Assembly: GCF_025698545.1 (NCBI RefSeq)
Contig: NC_068575.1
Location: forward strand, 55,127,980-55,191,979
Source of the DNA: Gossypium raimondii
Lineage: Eukaryota; Streptophyta; Magnoliopsida; Malvales; Malvaceae
Direction of reading: 5' to 3'
DNA length: 64,000 nucleotides
The stretch's first letter is position 1; each line of letters starts with the position of its first letter. The translations under genes were made by a program, and so were the position numbers. The notes beneath the pieces are model-generated. The model saw only the letters and a list, made by a program, of their open reading frames with translations. It was not told where the DNA came from and did no database searches. Shown in pieces: positions 24,155 through 36,741 of this stretch.

Positions 24155-25050
24155 AAAATGTTAATATATATTTTGTATTTAATTGGCACCCGAACTTATA
24201 TTCCATCAACCAAGTTGGTATCTCCCCATTAACCCCATTAATTTGTGTTGGCATGGCACTACAAGTCAATCCGATGGTACCACGTGGCTGTCTTAGTATA
24301 CCACATGTTGAACATAACTTTAAAAAGTTAAAAAAATATTTAAGAATATATAAAAAAAATTCACATCAAGAATAAACCTAGACAAATGGTTGTCCAGATT
24401 CATTTCATATGGAATTTTAGTAATGTTATATTTTATTTTATTTATAAAATATGAGTTTTAGGTTATTTTATTTTAAAATATATAAAATAATAAATTTATA
24501 AAAATATAGACAATTAAAATGTATAAAAAGCCTATAATATTTTGAAAATATATAAAATAATTTATAAATTTATAAAAAATAAAATATATAAATATATAAA
24601 AGACTAAAAGACTAAAATTTATAAAAAAGATATAAATACATAAAAGAACTAAAATCATAACTAAAATGAATCTGGACAAATAGTTTTTCAGATACATTTG
24701 AATTTGGACAACCATCTGTTTAGGTTCATTATTGGTATAAAATTATTCAATATTTTTATTTCACAATAATATATATAAAAAACCTAATATTTTGTAAAAA
24801 ATGAAATATATAAAATTACTAAAAACATATTTAAAACAACCAGTTATTCGAGTTTATTCTTGACGTGAAACATTTTATTGTTTCAATGTGATATATTGAG
24901 AGACTGCCACGTGACACTACTGGATTGACTAACAGTACCACATCAGCGCAATTAACGATATTAATATAAAAGTACGAACTTAATTGATAAAATATAAATT
25001 GAAGTATGAACTAAATAAAAAAATAGATACAAAAAATTAAAACATATAGC
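24155..25050. mobile_element. Foldback element with nested inverted repeats
   Basis: The outer arms (24155-24400 and 24840-25050) pair as reverse complements: CCGAACTTATATTCCATCAA on the left matches AATTGATAAAATATAAATTG on the right, and CAAGAATAAACCTAGA matches CGAGTTTATTCTTGACG. A second inner pair (GACAAATGGTTGTCCAGATTCAT and its complement near 24665-24720) forms a smaller hairpin inside. No coding sequence. A non-autonomous DNA element is the simplest reading. Confidence 0.65.
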
Positions 25051-25621
25051 AACCCTAAAAAATGTAAAATTTAAAGGTCTATTGCAGACATTCTTCCATT
25101 TAAAAAAAAGAATATCCCGTGAATGAAGTGTAGAATTGACGAGACAGGTAATATATGGTTTCTTTGGTATTTTTTGACGGATAAGATAGATTATACTTGA
25201 AGAGTATAAAATCTATTTTTTTTAAAACAATCTAAATATGAATTGTAAAAATGAATTAATTTCATGTCAATGCCACTCCACCTACTTTCAATCAATGCTA
25301 GGCCATCACTAAGATGTGTTGCAACAAGTTTTTTTTTCTTTGGTCGTTGGGCCCACCCCTTTGGCATGATTGGATGCCCATTCAAACTTCCAACTCTACA
25401 ATGCAACACTTCACTGTGGCCATTGGCCACCCACTTCATAAAATAAGGGAAACAGTTAAAAAAGGAGATGAAAGAACTTAAAACCAGAAACTCCCAAGAA
25501 ACTCCAACATTTAAACATATAGGCTAAGCTAAGCTGTAGTTACAAACAGATGGCCTGGACCATTTACAGGAGAAGTGAAAATAAATTTATATATAAAACA
25601 TATATTAAACATAAAAATCTA

Positions 25622-27037
25622 GATGGCTGTACGGTTCCTCCACCTAGTAGCCACCTCGGAAAGTGCCTTGGTGGAAGACCCATTTTCAGAAAGTGCCTTT
25701 GCCGCAGCTTCCTTGAGGTCCTTCATTCTATTTCGAACACCTTTCCCTTCTTCACCTTCCATTAGACCCTTAACAGCCTTTGCAATCTCGTCTCTGCAAA
25801 CTAAACCGTTTTCGTTGGGTTCTGTTCGCAGTGCCACTTTAATATCTTGGGTTAGCATCGCGGCATTCATTTTTTGCTCAGCGTAGAGCGGCCAGGCGAT
25901 CAAAGGCACCCCGTTAACGATACTTTCCAGAGTAGAATTCCACCCGCAGTGGGTCAAAAACCCTCCGGTAGAGCTGTGGCTCAGCACTTGAGCCTGTGGT
26001 GCCCACGATGGCACCACTAGACCCCGCCCTTTTGTCCTCTCCAGAAACCCCTTTGGTAGAAAATCGAAAGGGTCCTTCTGGCTCTCCGCACTGAAAAAAG
26101 TGGCGTTAGCAACCTTATCGTTTGGGCTTCTTACAACCCACAAGAATCGGTGCTCACTCATCTCCAACCCCACCGCCAACTCGTTTAGCTGGTTGGAAGA
26201 CAGGGTCCCACCGCTCCCAAAAGACACATACAAAACCGAGCCATGTGGCTGCTCATCTAGCCACTTCAGGCAATCCGTCCCATCAGCTTTGCCTTTGTTA
26301 CTCGCATCAACGTTAACAAGTGGACCAACCGGGTAAACTGGGGGCTTATCGGGTTCTTTCTCTTGCAACGCCTTCGTTGCTCCTGCTTCCAACTCCACGA
26401 AACTGTTCACCATTATGCCTTCAGCCAATCTATACCTCTTTGCATGATGAAGCAGCCATTTGTAAGCGTCGTTTTTCCTGTCTTGAGCCGGGTCCAGCAT
26501 TTCTTTGCCGCGAATAGGTATGCAGCCTGGAATCCTCACTTCAGGCAACTCCCTGTACTCGCACGAAACCATTTGGTCAAGCTTCGGCAGGTAATGAAAC
26601 AGAGACAAGGCCATGGCCGTGGAGGGGAAAAATATGTACGGCGAGAGGTTGAATTCTCCGGTGACATCAAATGCGTCTGTCCCAAAAAGATCAACCACCA
26701 AACCGACGAGTTTTGTCTTTGCGGCCAGCGACTTCAAAGCATCCCGAAGGAACGACAGAGAGCGAGCCACCGTTAAAGAAATCACGGTTTCAATCTTTGC
26801 GTCTTGAGGGAGGTCACTCAAGTCAACAGGAGGAAGAAAAACATAATCTATAGAGCTGGGAAGGGAATCCAGGGTTGATATTTGAGCTTTAGAAGGAGAA
26901 TCAGCGGTGGGGATAACAAAAGTAACAGTGAAATTGTGTTGCTGTACAAATCGCTTAGCGAACTCAACGAGTGGAATAAGGTGACCCATCCCAGGACTAG
27001 GCAGAATCGCTATATGGGGTGTTTGCGTTTTCGCCAT
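25622..27037 (-). CDS. UGT72B: UDP-glycosyltransferase, UGT72B type (intact, 471-472 aa)
   Basis: One intronless frame. The N-terminal acceptor half starts at MAKTQTPHIAILPSPGMGHL, with the catalytic His at residue 19 and its partner Asp at 116 (VVDLFGTD). The C-terminal donor half carries a complete 44-residue PSPG box, W345 to Q388, with HCGWNS and the final Asp/Glu-Gln region for UDP-glucose. Length matches the family (about 470-480). UGT72B enzymes (hydroquinone glucosyltransferase/arbutin synthase group) add glucose from UDP-glucose to phenols and monolignols in the cytosol, which makes them relevant to lignin and xenobiotic handling. The exact acceptor cannot be read from sequence. It lies 3.5 kb downstream of a broken relative on the same strand, a tandem pair. 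The start is the first ATG and fits relatives. Confidence 0.95.
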
Positions 27038-27140
27038 GGCAGTGAAAACAGAACCAAAAGAAGAAGAAAAAGAAAGTACTCTTTCTCTGTTTTTCTCGTG
27101 AAGCGTTTGGTATGAAGGAAAAAGAAGATGAAAGATGAGG

Positions 27141-27148
27141 TTTAAATA
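27141..27148 (-). promoter_or_regulatory. TATA box of the intact UGT gene
   Basis: On the minus strand TATTTAAA lies about 105 bp upstream of the start codon, which would place transcription start near 27110 with a 5' UTR of about 75 bp. Position and sequence fit a plant core promoter. Not proven. Confidence 0.45.
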
Positions 27149-27149
27149 G

Positions 27150-30100
27150 ATGGGTGGAGTGATATTGTGGAATTAGTTGTTTGTTTTTGGTGGTAGAAAT
27201 GAATTTGTAGAACAATACAAGGTTGGGTTGATTAATGGAGTATATCTACTTAAAAACCTATAATTTCTCCTTGATTGTTAAAAGAAAATGTGGGGGAATA
27301 GTGATGACAGATGAGAAGAGGAATAGAATTTCTAGACTCTTTTAATTACAAATGGAATATTATGGAGAGTGGACCTAGTGATGTCAGTTCGGACGTAAGG
27401 CTTATGTTATATAGAAACTTTTTCTTTGCATTTCTTTATTTTATGTTTTGAGTTTTTTTTCTTTTGGGTCCTTTCCCGAGCTGTTATGGTGAAAAAGTGA
27501 AGCTTTTAACTCAAATCATTGTTAGATGGATTGAACTCGGCCCGCAAACACAAATAATAATTGCTTGGTTTCAGCTTTCGAGCTAGGCATTAGATTTTTA
27601 TTTTAATTTTAATTCCTAAAGGTAATTTTAATTATTATTCATAGTGATATTCTTATTTAAAAGTGTAAAAATAACGGAAAATGTTTAGCTATTGTGTTTA
27701 AAATTTTATAGAAAATTAGAATCTGAACATTAATATCAATAATTTTTTTAGTCAATTATTTCATACTCCTCGGACCCAACAATAAAAGCTGTAGACATTT
27801 TGGCAAAAAAAAAAGAAAAGGTAGTTGACTTTAAATTTATTGTAAATTTTGGATGACATGCTACGAATTAGACAAGAAGCCAGAATGTTGGGTAGGGGGT
27901 TAAGAAAAAAATTACAATTTTTTGTGAAATAAAAATTTAAACTAAATAATTAATTTTAGGACAGATAAATATACATAAAGGACTAAAAGAGTGAAATTGA
28001 TTATTAATTTTTAAAAGGGACTAAAAGTGAAATTTACCCATTACCCTAACATGAAGCCGTACTTGAGATCTTATCTCAAATTGCGCAAAGATTGACGATT
28101 TTTAATTAATTAAGGATAGAAAAAAATAATAGGTCTTCAATCATTTTGTAAACAATTTCCAAGGTAATAAAATAATAAACGTTATGTCCATGCAGTCGCA
28201 AACAAACCTGTCATGACGGTACGGTGATGAAAAGATGATGCAAAAATAAGCAATTTATGTGCCCCCACTTCTTAATTATTGCTAATAAAAACGACCACAT
28301 TCCCTGATGTCTGCTAATTTCGCTAAACCCTAGCTGTTAATTAACTAATAATTTATATGAGAGAAAGAACGTAGTACGTATCAATTATTTATTACTTCTA
28401 AATTTTATCCATTTTCCTATCATTTTGGACCCTTTTTTAAAAAAAAAAACAGTAGTTCAGGTTGCTAGACGCTTCGAAGTGGAGCAACTTGGTCTGAATT
28501 GAGAAGGAGCAGGTAGTATTGCACACGTGTGATCCGGACCCTTCTTTTTTAAGGTCAATAATGGAGATGGGAATCAAATTTGAACCAATATGTAATGGTC
28601 AATAGTCTTTATTCGTTTGAGAACATTTTTAATTTCCTTCATTATATTTAATTTATTATAAAATCTAAATTCCGAAAATTTTTAATTATTACATAAGTAT
28701 TAAAAATATTTTGTCATGATATAAAACTAAATAATACAAAAAAAAATCTTTTCATGACAAGTATAAAAGTTTCTTTCATTTTGTTGCAAACAAAAATACT
28801 TGAGTGGCTAAAAATTACAATATGCTTGCATAGTACTCCCACGAAATACATGTGTATTTTAGAAAGAACAAATTTAATTTTAGTATAAAAAGCTAAATTA
28901 AATTTACTGTGTAGTTTAGGTATAATGACTTATTTGGTCTTCTTGCAAAAATAAAGTTATTTTACTCATCCATTTAATTTTTTATCTCTTTTAGCTATTG
29001 AACTTGCCCTATTTGCCAAATCTACCCAAAATAAATGAAAAAACTAATGCCTGTTAACATTGATAATATGACATGCACATTAATTAATTTTAAAATTTTA
29101 AAAATATTAAATACATTATTAACATTATTAAAATGGTGTAAATATATATATATATATTTAAAAAAATTAATTTTAAAAATTACTTAGTTGTTAATGTGGT
29201 ATACACGACATATCAACAAAGTTGACAAATGTTAATTCTTTCATCTATTTTGGGTGATTTGACAAACAATACAAGTGTAAAGTGAGAAAGAGATGAAAAA
29301 TTAAATGATGAACTAAAATAATTTTTTTAAATTGAAGGGCCAAATAAATTATTATATTTAAAAAAAGTAATTGAATAAACTATTATGAGTTGAATAGAGT
29401 AAATAAGATAATAATAATAATTTTACTAATTTTACTTTTGGTACTTACAATTTGGAGAAGGAAAATGCATTAACAGTATTTAACTTAGCTTAGATAATAA
29501 TTTTTTATTCAAACCTGTTTGATTAGATTAAAGGAGTAAAAAGTTGTGACTGAATTTTTACATGTAAACTCAAAAGAAAATTGAAAAATTAATGATAGAG
29601 TAACAAACGGATTAAGATCCATTCCATTATTTTTTCATTCATTAATATTCAATAATCATCATCATTTAATTGTGTAGGACTGGATCCATCTATTCAATGT
29701 AAATATTAATTTATAAATGATGATTAAACGTGCATTCAATATTAATAGATGGGAAAAAATGAAGTGGATCCAAACCCATAGCGGACGATGTAAAAAAGTA
29801 AATTAATATAAATCCCAGCATGAAATACGTGAAGCTACTTTTCAGCTGTCCTGGTATTGCATGTAAAAAAGAAAAAGAAATCAGCGAATATGTATGATGA
29901 ATTTATTAAATTTATCTTTTCTGTAATCATGAATTTCCCTATTTCTGGACAGGCTTTTAGTTAATAGATATCAAAATGGTGTCATGTAACGTTTGACTTA
30001 TGCCTTACCACTTCATGATGACAAGCATAACTAAAAGATGGATTGGATAGATTATAGATATAAACCATTAAGTTATTGGAGCAATAATGTGAAGTAGAGA

Positions 30101-30492
30101 TTGGATCGGCATGCAACGCAACAAACTTAAAATAAGGCAACCCTATTCTTAATAACCTTAAACATTCATCCAATCCAAGCACCATTAGAGTTATAGTGGC
30201 GCACAGCTTATATTATACGCGCACAATCACTTACCACCAATCTTTTCTTTAGAATAATTGAATAGATATACAGGCCTCACAATTTTCCATCTTTACCAAA
30301 AACAATCACTTTTGGAGACTAAAAAATGGCTATTTGGATTTTGCTTTGTATCAATAATTTGGGATTGAAAAGCTGAGATTCGAGAGGTTTAATTTGCCAC
30401 TTAACTTTACACAATATTGCAATCATTGAAATGTTAAAGCACTTTCAAACTTGGTAAATATAAGATGATGGAAAGGAAAATTGGACTTCATA
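27150..30492. other. Intergenic between the tandem UGT genes
   Basis: This 3.3-kb AT-rich stretch has no gene. It includes the intact UGT gene's upstream region and the foldback element at 28919-29360 (listed separately). Frames near 29982-30185 lack recognisable domains. Confidence 0.5.
28919..29360. mobile_element. Foldback/MITE element, ~440 bp
   Basis: The left end GGTATAATGACTTATTTGGTC pairs with the right end GGGCCAAATAAATTATTAT. The arms remain imperfectly complementary for about 140 bp, with the TTTAATTTTTTATCTCTTT and CCAAATCTACCCAAAATA phrases mirrored on the right. The spacer is AT-rich and contains a TA run at 29138-29157. No coding capacity. Confidence 0.7.
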
Positions 30493-31866
30493 TCATATGT
30501 TGTTATCTTCCTTCCATTTGACCACTAATTGGGACAGTGCTTTCGTTGATGACCCACTTTTACTCACAGCCTTGGCAGCAGCGTCCTTGTACTTGCTCAT
30601 TTCTTCACGAATGATCAACCCTTGATCTCCCTTCATCAAACACTTTGTGACCCTTGCTATTTCTTCTCGTTCCACAACACCCTTTTGGTTAACTGTTGGC
30701 CTCAATGCAACGTTTATGCCCTGAGTCAAAAGAACCGCATTCATTCTTTGCTCTGCATATAGTGGCCAGGCAATCATAGGTACACCATTGGCTATGCTCT
30801 CAAGGACCGAATTCCACCCACAACGGGTCAGGAACCCACCAGTTGAACCATGACCCAGAATCTCCATTTGTGGAGCCCAAGATGGCACCACTAGACCCTT
30901 TTCTTCGGTTCTATCCAGAAACCCTTGTGGCAAAAAGCTCAAAGGTTCTTTGTTGTTTTGTGAATCATAATAGGAGCCCATAGCAGATATTTCATTCGGT
31001 GGTCTTACAACCCATAAAAATCTTTGCTCACTCATTTCTAAGCCCGAGGCTAATTGTTGAGTTGATCCAAGGAGAGAGTACCCCCGCTGCCAAACGAAAC
31101 AAACAACACAGAGCCGCTCGGCTGATTATCTAACCATTTACCACACTCAGATTCATCAATCCCACCACTCGAACCGGTTTGTAAGCGTGGCCCAATAGCG
31201 TATACAGCAGGCTTATCGGGTTCCTCCAGTTGTAAAGCCTCGATGGTTCCTGGTTCCAAGTCCTTGAAGCTATTCAATATCATACCCTTAGCTATACGGT
31301 ATCGCTTCGCCTCGTTAAGCAACCACTTGTATTCATCTTTCCTCTGCTGGAAAATCTCTACCATGAACCGGGACGGACCCTGGTAATTTCATCAGTTCCG
31401 GAAGGTCCTTGAACTCACAGGAGACAGTCTCGTCTAACGTTGGCAAGTCAAACATAAGAGCCAAAGACAAAGCCGAGGAAGGAAAGTATACATAGGATGG
31501 AATGTTAAATTCCATGGCAACGTCCAAGACATCAGTGGAAAGAAGATCAACGACCAATGCCCTGGGCCTGTTACTATCAACCAATGACTTGAACAAATGG
31601 CGGATGGAAGACATGGATCGAGTGATTGCGAAGAAGGCATTCATTTCAGGTTGGTAGCTAACTGGAGGAACAAGTATGGGTTTTATGGTTCCAGGGAGAG
31701 CATGAAGGAGGTCCTTTTGTGCGTTTGTTGGTGGCCCAATTGTGAGAACGATGAGTGTGATAGCTAAGTCGTGGGAGTGAACGAGGTCTTTGGCGAATCC
31801 GATTAGTGGAATGAGATGTCCCATGCCTGGAGTCGGTAACATGACTATGCGGGGTTTCTCTGCCAT
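30493..31866 (-). pseudogene. UGT72B-type glycosyltransferase, broken tandem copy
   Basis: A second UGT72-like gene on the same strand as the intact one. It begins MAEKPRIVMLPTPGMGHLIP, keeping the catalytic His and the VVDLLSTD Asp. Two frame breaks split it: near 31345-31352, where about 11 nt are missing relative to the intact neighbour between GRDF and QRKDEYKW, and near 31052, where one base is missing in LNELASG. In the PSPG box the conserved HCGWNS reads RCGWNS (codon 30823-30825, one transition away from His). The rest of the box and the C-terminus up to SSTKALSQLVVKWKEDNNI are well kept. Two independent breaks plus a lost sugar-donor residue make this a pseudogene rather than a sequencing error. 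Confidence 0.88.
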
Positions 31867-31949
31867 GGTCGATCTGCGAAAGCAATGGTGTAAACTTGAA
31901 TATGCCATCGGATGGCACAAACGTACGACAGAGTGTTCCATAATATATT

Positions 31950-33030
31950 TCGTGCAAAATCGAATCTTTGGTAGTTTGGTAGTTAGGTTCAGCCCCTATT
32001 CCAACGGTTCTCTAATGCGACGCCTTTGGTGTCTCTTTATTTAATCATCTACTTTGATTTTTAAGGACTCTATTTTCTACTATTGTCCAAGGAAAAAGCC
32101 CTAATCAAATACCGGATGGGGTCTATGAGATATTTATAAAATGGGATCACTTAGAACACGAATATCCTTAGCAGCCTTTGTTTTGTTCTTTGCATACACG
32201 ATGCACTTAACACCGACTAGATTACTAAAACGATATCTTTATGGGAGTTCAGATGCTATTAGATAGTTAAATTTTTTGTAATTTTGAAACATGTCACCCA
32301 ACTATGCTTGATTTTCGGACCATCAAATATAGACAGTGTCAAATGGCTTTACTTACAAATTATTCCACGAAAAAAAATTAGCAATTCATTATTAAATGAA
32401 TCAATTTAATCTCTGTACTATTAAAAAATTAAATAAATCTAATTTATAACAAAATTTACATCTATTGTCTAAAAAAATAATTATATATCATGTCAATTCT
32501 AAATGAAACAAAAGTTTTCGGAAGCATTAAAATATTTACTTTGCAGTAAATGATTTTTTAAACTTAATTTTATTCCATTTTAGTTTTATTTTAATAGTAA
32601 AGGGGTTAATTCGAGTTTATTAAGAATGTGATAATCAGGAGCTTTGAGAAACATGTAGAGGGCATGAGAATGCGAAATATGATTCATCTATTTCACTAGA
32701 GTAAGTGGGAGACTATTGGATCTAATGCTCTAAGTGTAATTTTCGTAATGGTATGTAATCAAAGAGAGCTCAATCATGATATTATAGTAAAATGACTTTG
32801 TGACTTAACAAGTATATAATTAATAGGCGAAAACCTGAAACTTAATTATAAAATTTCGAGCCCTAATTATATATTTCCATTCGATCCCTCCACTAGCTCA
32901 TTGAAACCATAAATGAATTGCATGTAGAACCAAATAAACATAAATGAATGAAAATGATGAAGTTAGAGAAATGGGTTGCATTAATAAATGGATATGTTTT
33001 CTCACCGAGTATAGGAATGACTTAAAGATA
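31950..33030. other. Intergenic; possible old LTR-retroelement remnant
   Basis: AT-rich sequence upstream of the broken UGT copy. Around 32700-32720 a purine tract (AGTAAGTGGGAGA) is followed by TATTGGATCTAATG, an arrangement that resembles a polypurine tract next to a copia-type LTR start. The region up to about 33030 may therefore be an old LTR fragment. No partner LTR or coding domain is visible, so this is weak. Confidence 0.3.
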
Positions 33031-33940
33031 AGGCTTAAGGGCCTAAAAAGCCCTCAAACTTAAAAAAAACTTTTTTTTTACACTCAATTAAGCACTTGAA
33101 CTTTCAAAATGTATCAAAAAGGCTGTCAAACTTCTTCAAAAAAAAAAGTAATTAAGCCGCTGTTTTTTTTCACTCAATTGGTTTCTTAGACTTTCAAAAT
33201 GCATCAAAAAGACCCTCAAAATTTTTCAAAAAAGCAATTAAGCCCCTGCTGTTATTAAAAATTAGAAAAAAATGATAACAATAATAAATTTTAGAAAATT
33301 ATTAAATTTTAATAAAATATAAAATTTTAAAATTTATTAAAAATTAAATTTTTATAATAATCATAAAAAATAAAAAATTGTAAAATTTTATAAAAATCAT
33401 AAAAAATTAATGACCCTAGTTTTTTCAATTAAAGTCATCATGTGTCACAACACAACGTGACATGTGGTGAAAAATGATAAAAATAGAAACCAATAAAAGT
33501 TATAGAAAAATTATAAAATATTTTTTTGGTACGATAATTTTTATAATTTTTTACTGAAGTTTATATGTCTTTACATTTTGTATAATTTTCTTACGACTTT
33601 ATAAAATTTTATATTTCTATATATTTTATAATTTTTTCTATTTTATAAAATTTTACAATTTTTCATATTTTTTCGATTATTATATTTTTTCTAATTTTTA
33701 ATAAATGTAGGGGTTAATTGCTTTTTTCAAAAAGTTTGAGGGTCTTTTTGATGCATTTTGAAAGTTCAAGTACCCAATTGAATGCAAAAAAAAAGGTAAA
33801 GGCTTAATTACTTTTTTTGAAAAGGTTTGAGGGCCTTTTTGATGCATTTTAAAAGTTCAAGTATCCAAATGAGTGAAAAAAAACAATGGTTTAATTACTT
33901 TTTGAAAAAGTTTGAATTTCTTTTGCACCTTTAAGCCTAA
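33031..33940. mobile_element. Foldback element with tandem repeats inside each arm
   Basis: It begins AGGCTTAAGGGCCTAAAAAG and ends CACCTTTAAGCCT. Each arm (33031-33250 and 33715-33940) carries a unit of roughly 90-95 bp two to three times, built around AACTTTCAAAATGCATCAAAAAG on the left and CTTTTTGATGCATTTTGAAAG on the right. The two arms are reverse complements. The centre is very AT-rich with many TATAAAATTTT-like phrases. No coding capacity. It probably belongs to the long-TIR MITE type. Confidence 0.75.
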
Positions 33941-35180
33941 AAATAATGAAAACTTATAAATATTATAAACATATAAAAATATAAAATTTATAATTTATAA
34001 AAATTTATAAAATTAATAAAAAATATTTAAAATTCTATAAAAAATTATAAAAATTCTTGAAAGATCATAACAAATTATTGAAAATTATAAATTTTATTAA
34101 ATTTGGTATAAACTTATAAAAATTATTAAAAAAATCATAAAACATGATTTGGACTGAATCAACCAGTCGAACCAGTTAAACCAAAATTGACCTAGTTACC
34201 ATTCTGAGGAAAGCCATTAAATTGGTTAACTTGGGACAGAGTGGTTGAACCAATTTTTTTATTTTGATTTTTAATGTTTTATTTAAATAAACTGGACGGA
34301 TTAGTCGAATTGACAAACCAGTGAATTGATCGTTTCAACCATCATTTTGGTTCTGAAAACCTTGGCCCAAATATTTCAAACTGACATATACTAATACTAG
34401 GATAATGAAAATTTATAAAATTAATAAAAACAAATTCAAAAAATTAAGTGTTTTTGGTATAGTTAGACTAGTGGTCGAGTCGGTCAAGCTATCAATTTGC
34501 TAAATCGACCGATTAATCTAGTTTAATTAAACAAAATGTTTAAAAAATAAAATAAAAAAAATCAGTTCAACCGCCCTGCTCTCAGGTCAACCAATCTAAT
34601 TGTTTTTCTCCAGATTGGTACCCTTGTTGATTTCAGTCTAATTGATCCGAACGACTAATCTGACCTAGTTTAAGTTTTTATGATTCTTTGCAATTTTTAT
34701 AATTTTATATAAATGTAATATTTTTAATGATATTTATGTTTTGTATAAGTTTATAATAATTTTTATACATTTTTATAAAATTTTAAATATTTTTTTAATT
34801 TATTAAATTTATTAGAGTTTTTATTATAATATATTTAACTTTATATTAGTTTTAATAATTTTTCTGATTTATATATTTTTTATGGGAAAAATATTAGATT
34901 AAATCAAAAGCTACCATGTGTAACCTTATGATTGGTGCATTAGTTTTTTAGCGATTAACATGGTCAATGAAAAAACCGTTAATGGAAAGGATTAATTTAT
35001 TTTTTTATTAACACTAAGATTTTAATTGGGTGCGAATTTAATACATAAGTTTAATTAACTTTTTTCGTATTTTCTTAAGGACTTTTTTGACTATAAACCT
35101 TTAAACTTTTATGGAAAATATAAAATTGGGCCTATTATTGGAAACCACAATGGAAGGGCCTCTAAATTAAGGGCCAGAGT
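33941..35180. other. Degenerate repetitive DNA with AACCGGTTxAACC-like phrases
   Basis: The first part is AT-rich. From about 34140 to 34680 short GC-richer phrases such as AACCAGTCGAACCAGTTAAACC and their variants recur in both orientations, as in a common plant dispersed repeat. Family not assignable. No gene. Confidence 0.4.
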
Positions 35181-35373
35181 TGAGCTCAAGTCAACCAATT
35201 GGTTAAAGAAATAAAAAACTCAAGAAAAGAAAGCCATAGTTTGGGCCAAGCAGGCACTTCCCCAACTGGCCTGCTCTCTTTCTTTAAATGCTGCCGAGGT
35301 GCTTTTCTATTGCAAATTTGGAGATCTGACGAAAAAGGAAGGCGGAAACTTATCGAAGGAGCGGAAATAAAAG

Positions 35374-36063
35374 ATGATTCACCGGAAATGGAGTTTGCTA
35401 ACAGGCCCAGTTGTCATCCTCGGCGGCGTTGTGGGAGCCACCGTCGTCGCTCACTTTCTCTTTGTTGACGTAATTTCTATTGCCCTTTCCCTTTTAGTTT
35501 TAAACCTAGTTGCACTTATAAATCGTAGATTAGGAATAATGTTTTTTGTTTTGGGGAATTTTCATTGATTTCGCCAAACATAAAGTTTCAAATTTTAATG
35601 AACTGAAAGGAGGGCCAGTTTTCTTAATATTATGTTAGTTTACCTTTTTTTTTTTGTTTGAATCGAGATAGATGGAACATCTCTAATTTAAGGAACATAA
35701 AGATTTAAATGACTTTTTTTAGTTTTTTTTTTTATGTTAGTTTATTTTATATTTGGACTTTGAACTATAGTTGAATTGCACGAAACTTTAAAATGAAGAG
35801 AGTGCAATGTGATAAAGAGAATCAAAACATGGAATTCCATTGGAAATTGAAAAGGGTCATGATTAATGTGCATATGATGTGTTTTACTTTCTCCTCATTG
35901 TTTTTCTCAAGGTATTGTCGTGTGGATTATGTTGAAATTGTAACTCCGAATTCATTTATGGGGGTGTTGCTCTGCCTTAACATCTTTCCGTAACTTTGAA
36001 TATTCACAGGATCCATATCTTAAACCAAAGAAGAATACTGATTCACCACCACAAACCAAGTAG
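35374..36063 (+). CDS. Small single-pass membrane protein (49 aa), two exons
   Basis: Exon 1 (35374-35469) starts MIHRKWSLLTGPVVILGG and exon 2 (36010-36063) gives DPYLKPKKNTDSPPQTK before TAG. The 540-bp intron has GT/AG borders at phase 0. A short basic N-terminus is followed by a hydrophobic helix (about residues 8-31, LLTGPVVILGGVVGATVVAHFLFV) and a hydrophilic, Lys/Pro-rich tail. This is the layout of a tail-in or tail-out single-pass membrane microprotein, perhaps organellar. I recall similar uncharacterised plant proteins of this size but cannot name a function. An upstream leader free of other in-frame starts supports the ATG. Longer overlapping frames here are in other phases and lack such structure. 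Confidence 0.6.
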
Positions 36064-36741
36064 AAAGAAGCCGACGGTCGCTGTTGGCATTTGGAGCAAA
36101 GAAATGCCTAGGTCGCTATTTAAAACATGAGTTGTTTGTTGAATAATGTCAAATCTGTTTGTTTTGTAATTTGGGTTAGCTTCTGTTTTCTCTTTCTTAA
36201 ATAACAACTCAACTACAAAGTTCTTGAACACTTGCATTGAATCTCAGAACATTGCTTAAAGTTGCACCAGACAGACTACTTTGCAAATAGACTTTGATAA
36301 AGCAGGTTCCACCTATTGGTTCCGTACTTCCTTTTTTAGGTGTTCATTGTTTTGATTGTATATATATCTTGCATTTTCTTTTTAAATCATTTGGGAAGGG
36401 GTAGAAATGTTAGGGATTGAATTGAACCCGAGCTTTTATGTTGCACAATACAAAGTATTTTGGCATTAGGTCAAGAGCTTGTTGGCCATTGTGTTTTAGT
36501 TAGACGCCTTAATTTGTGCATTTTATCTTTGAATGATAATCAAACTGTTGCATGCTTGCAGCATTCAAGGCTGAATGCGACTGTGTTTTGGACTTGAAAA
36601 CAGTTTGGAATTGGTAGATGATATTGATAAATCCTTAGATAAGATAAAACTGATTGGCATATTGATAATACCTTGTCGATTCTATTGTGTATGGGTGTAA
36701 TAAGAATTGGTTTTATTTTCTTTTGAGATGCATGTGGGTTA

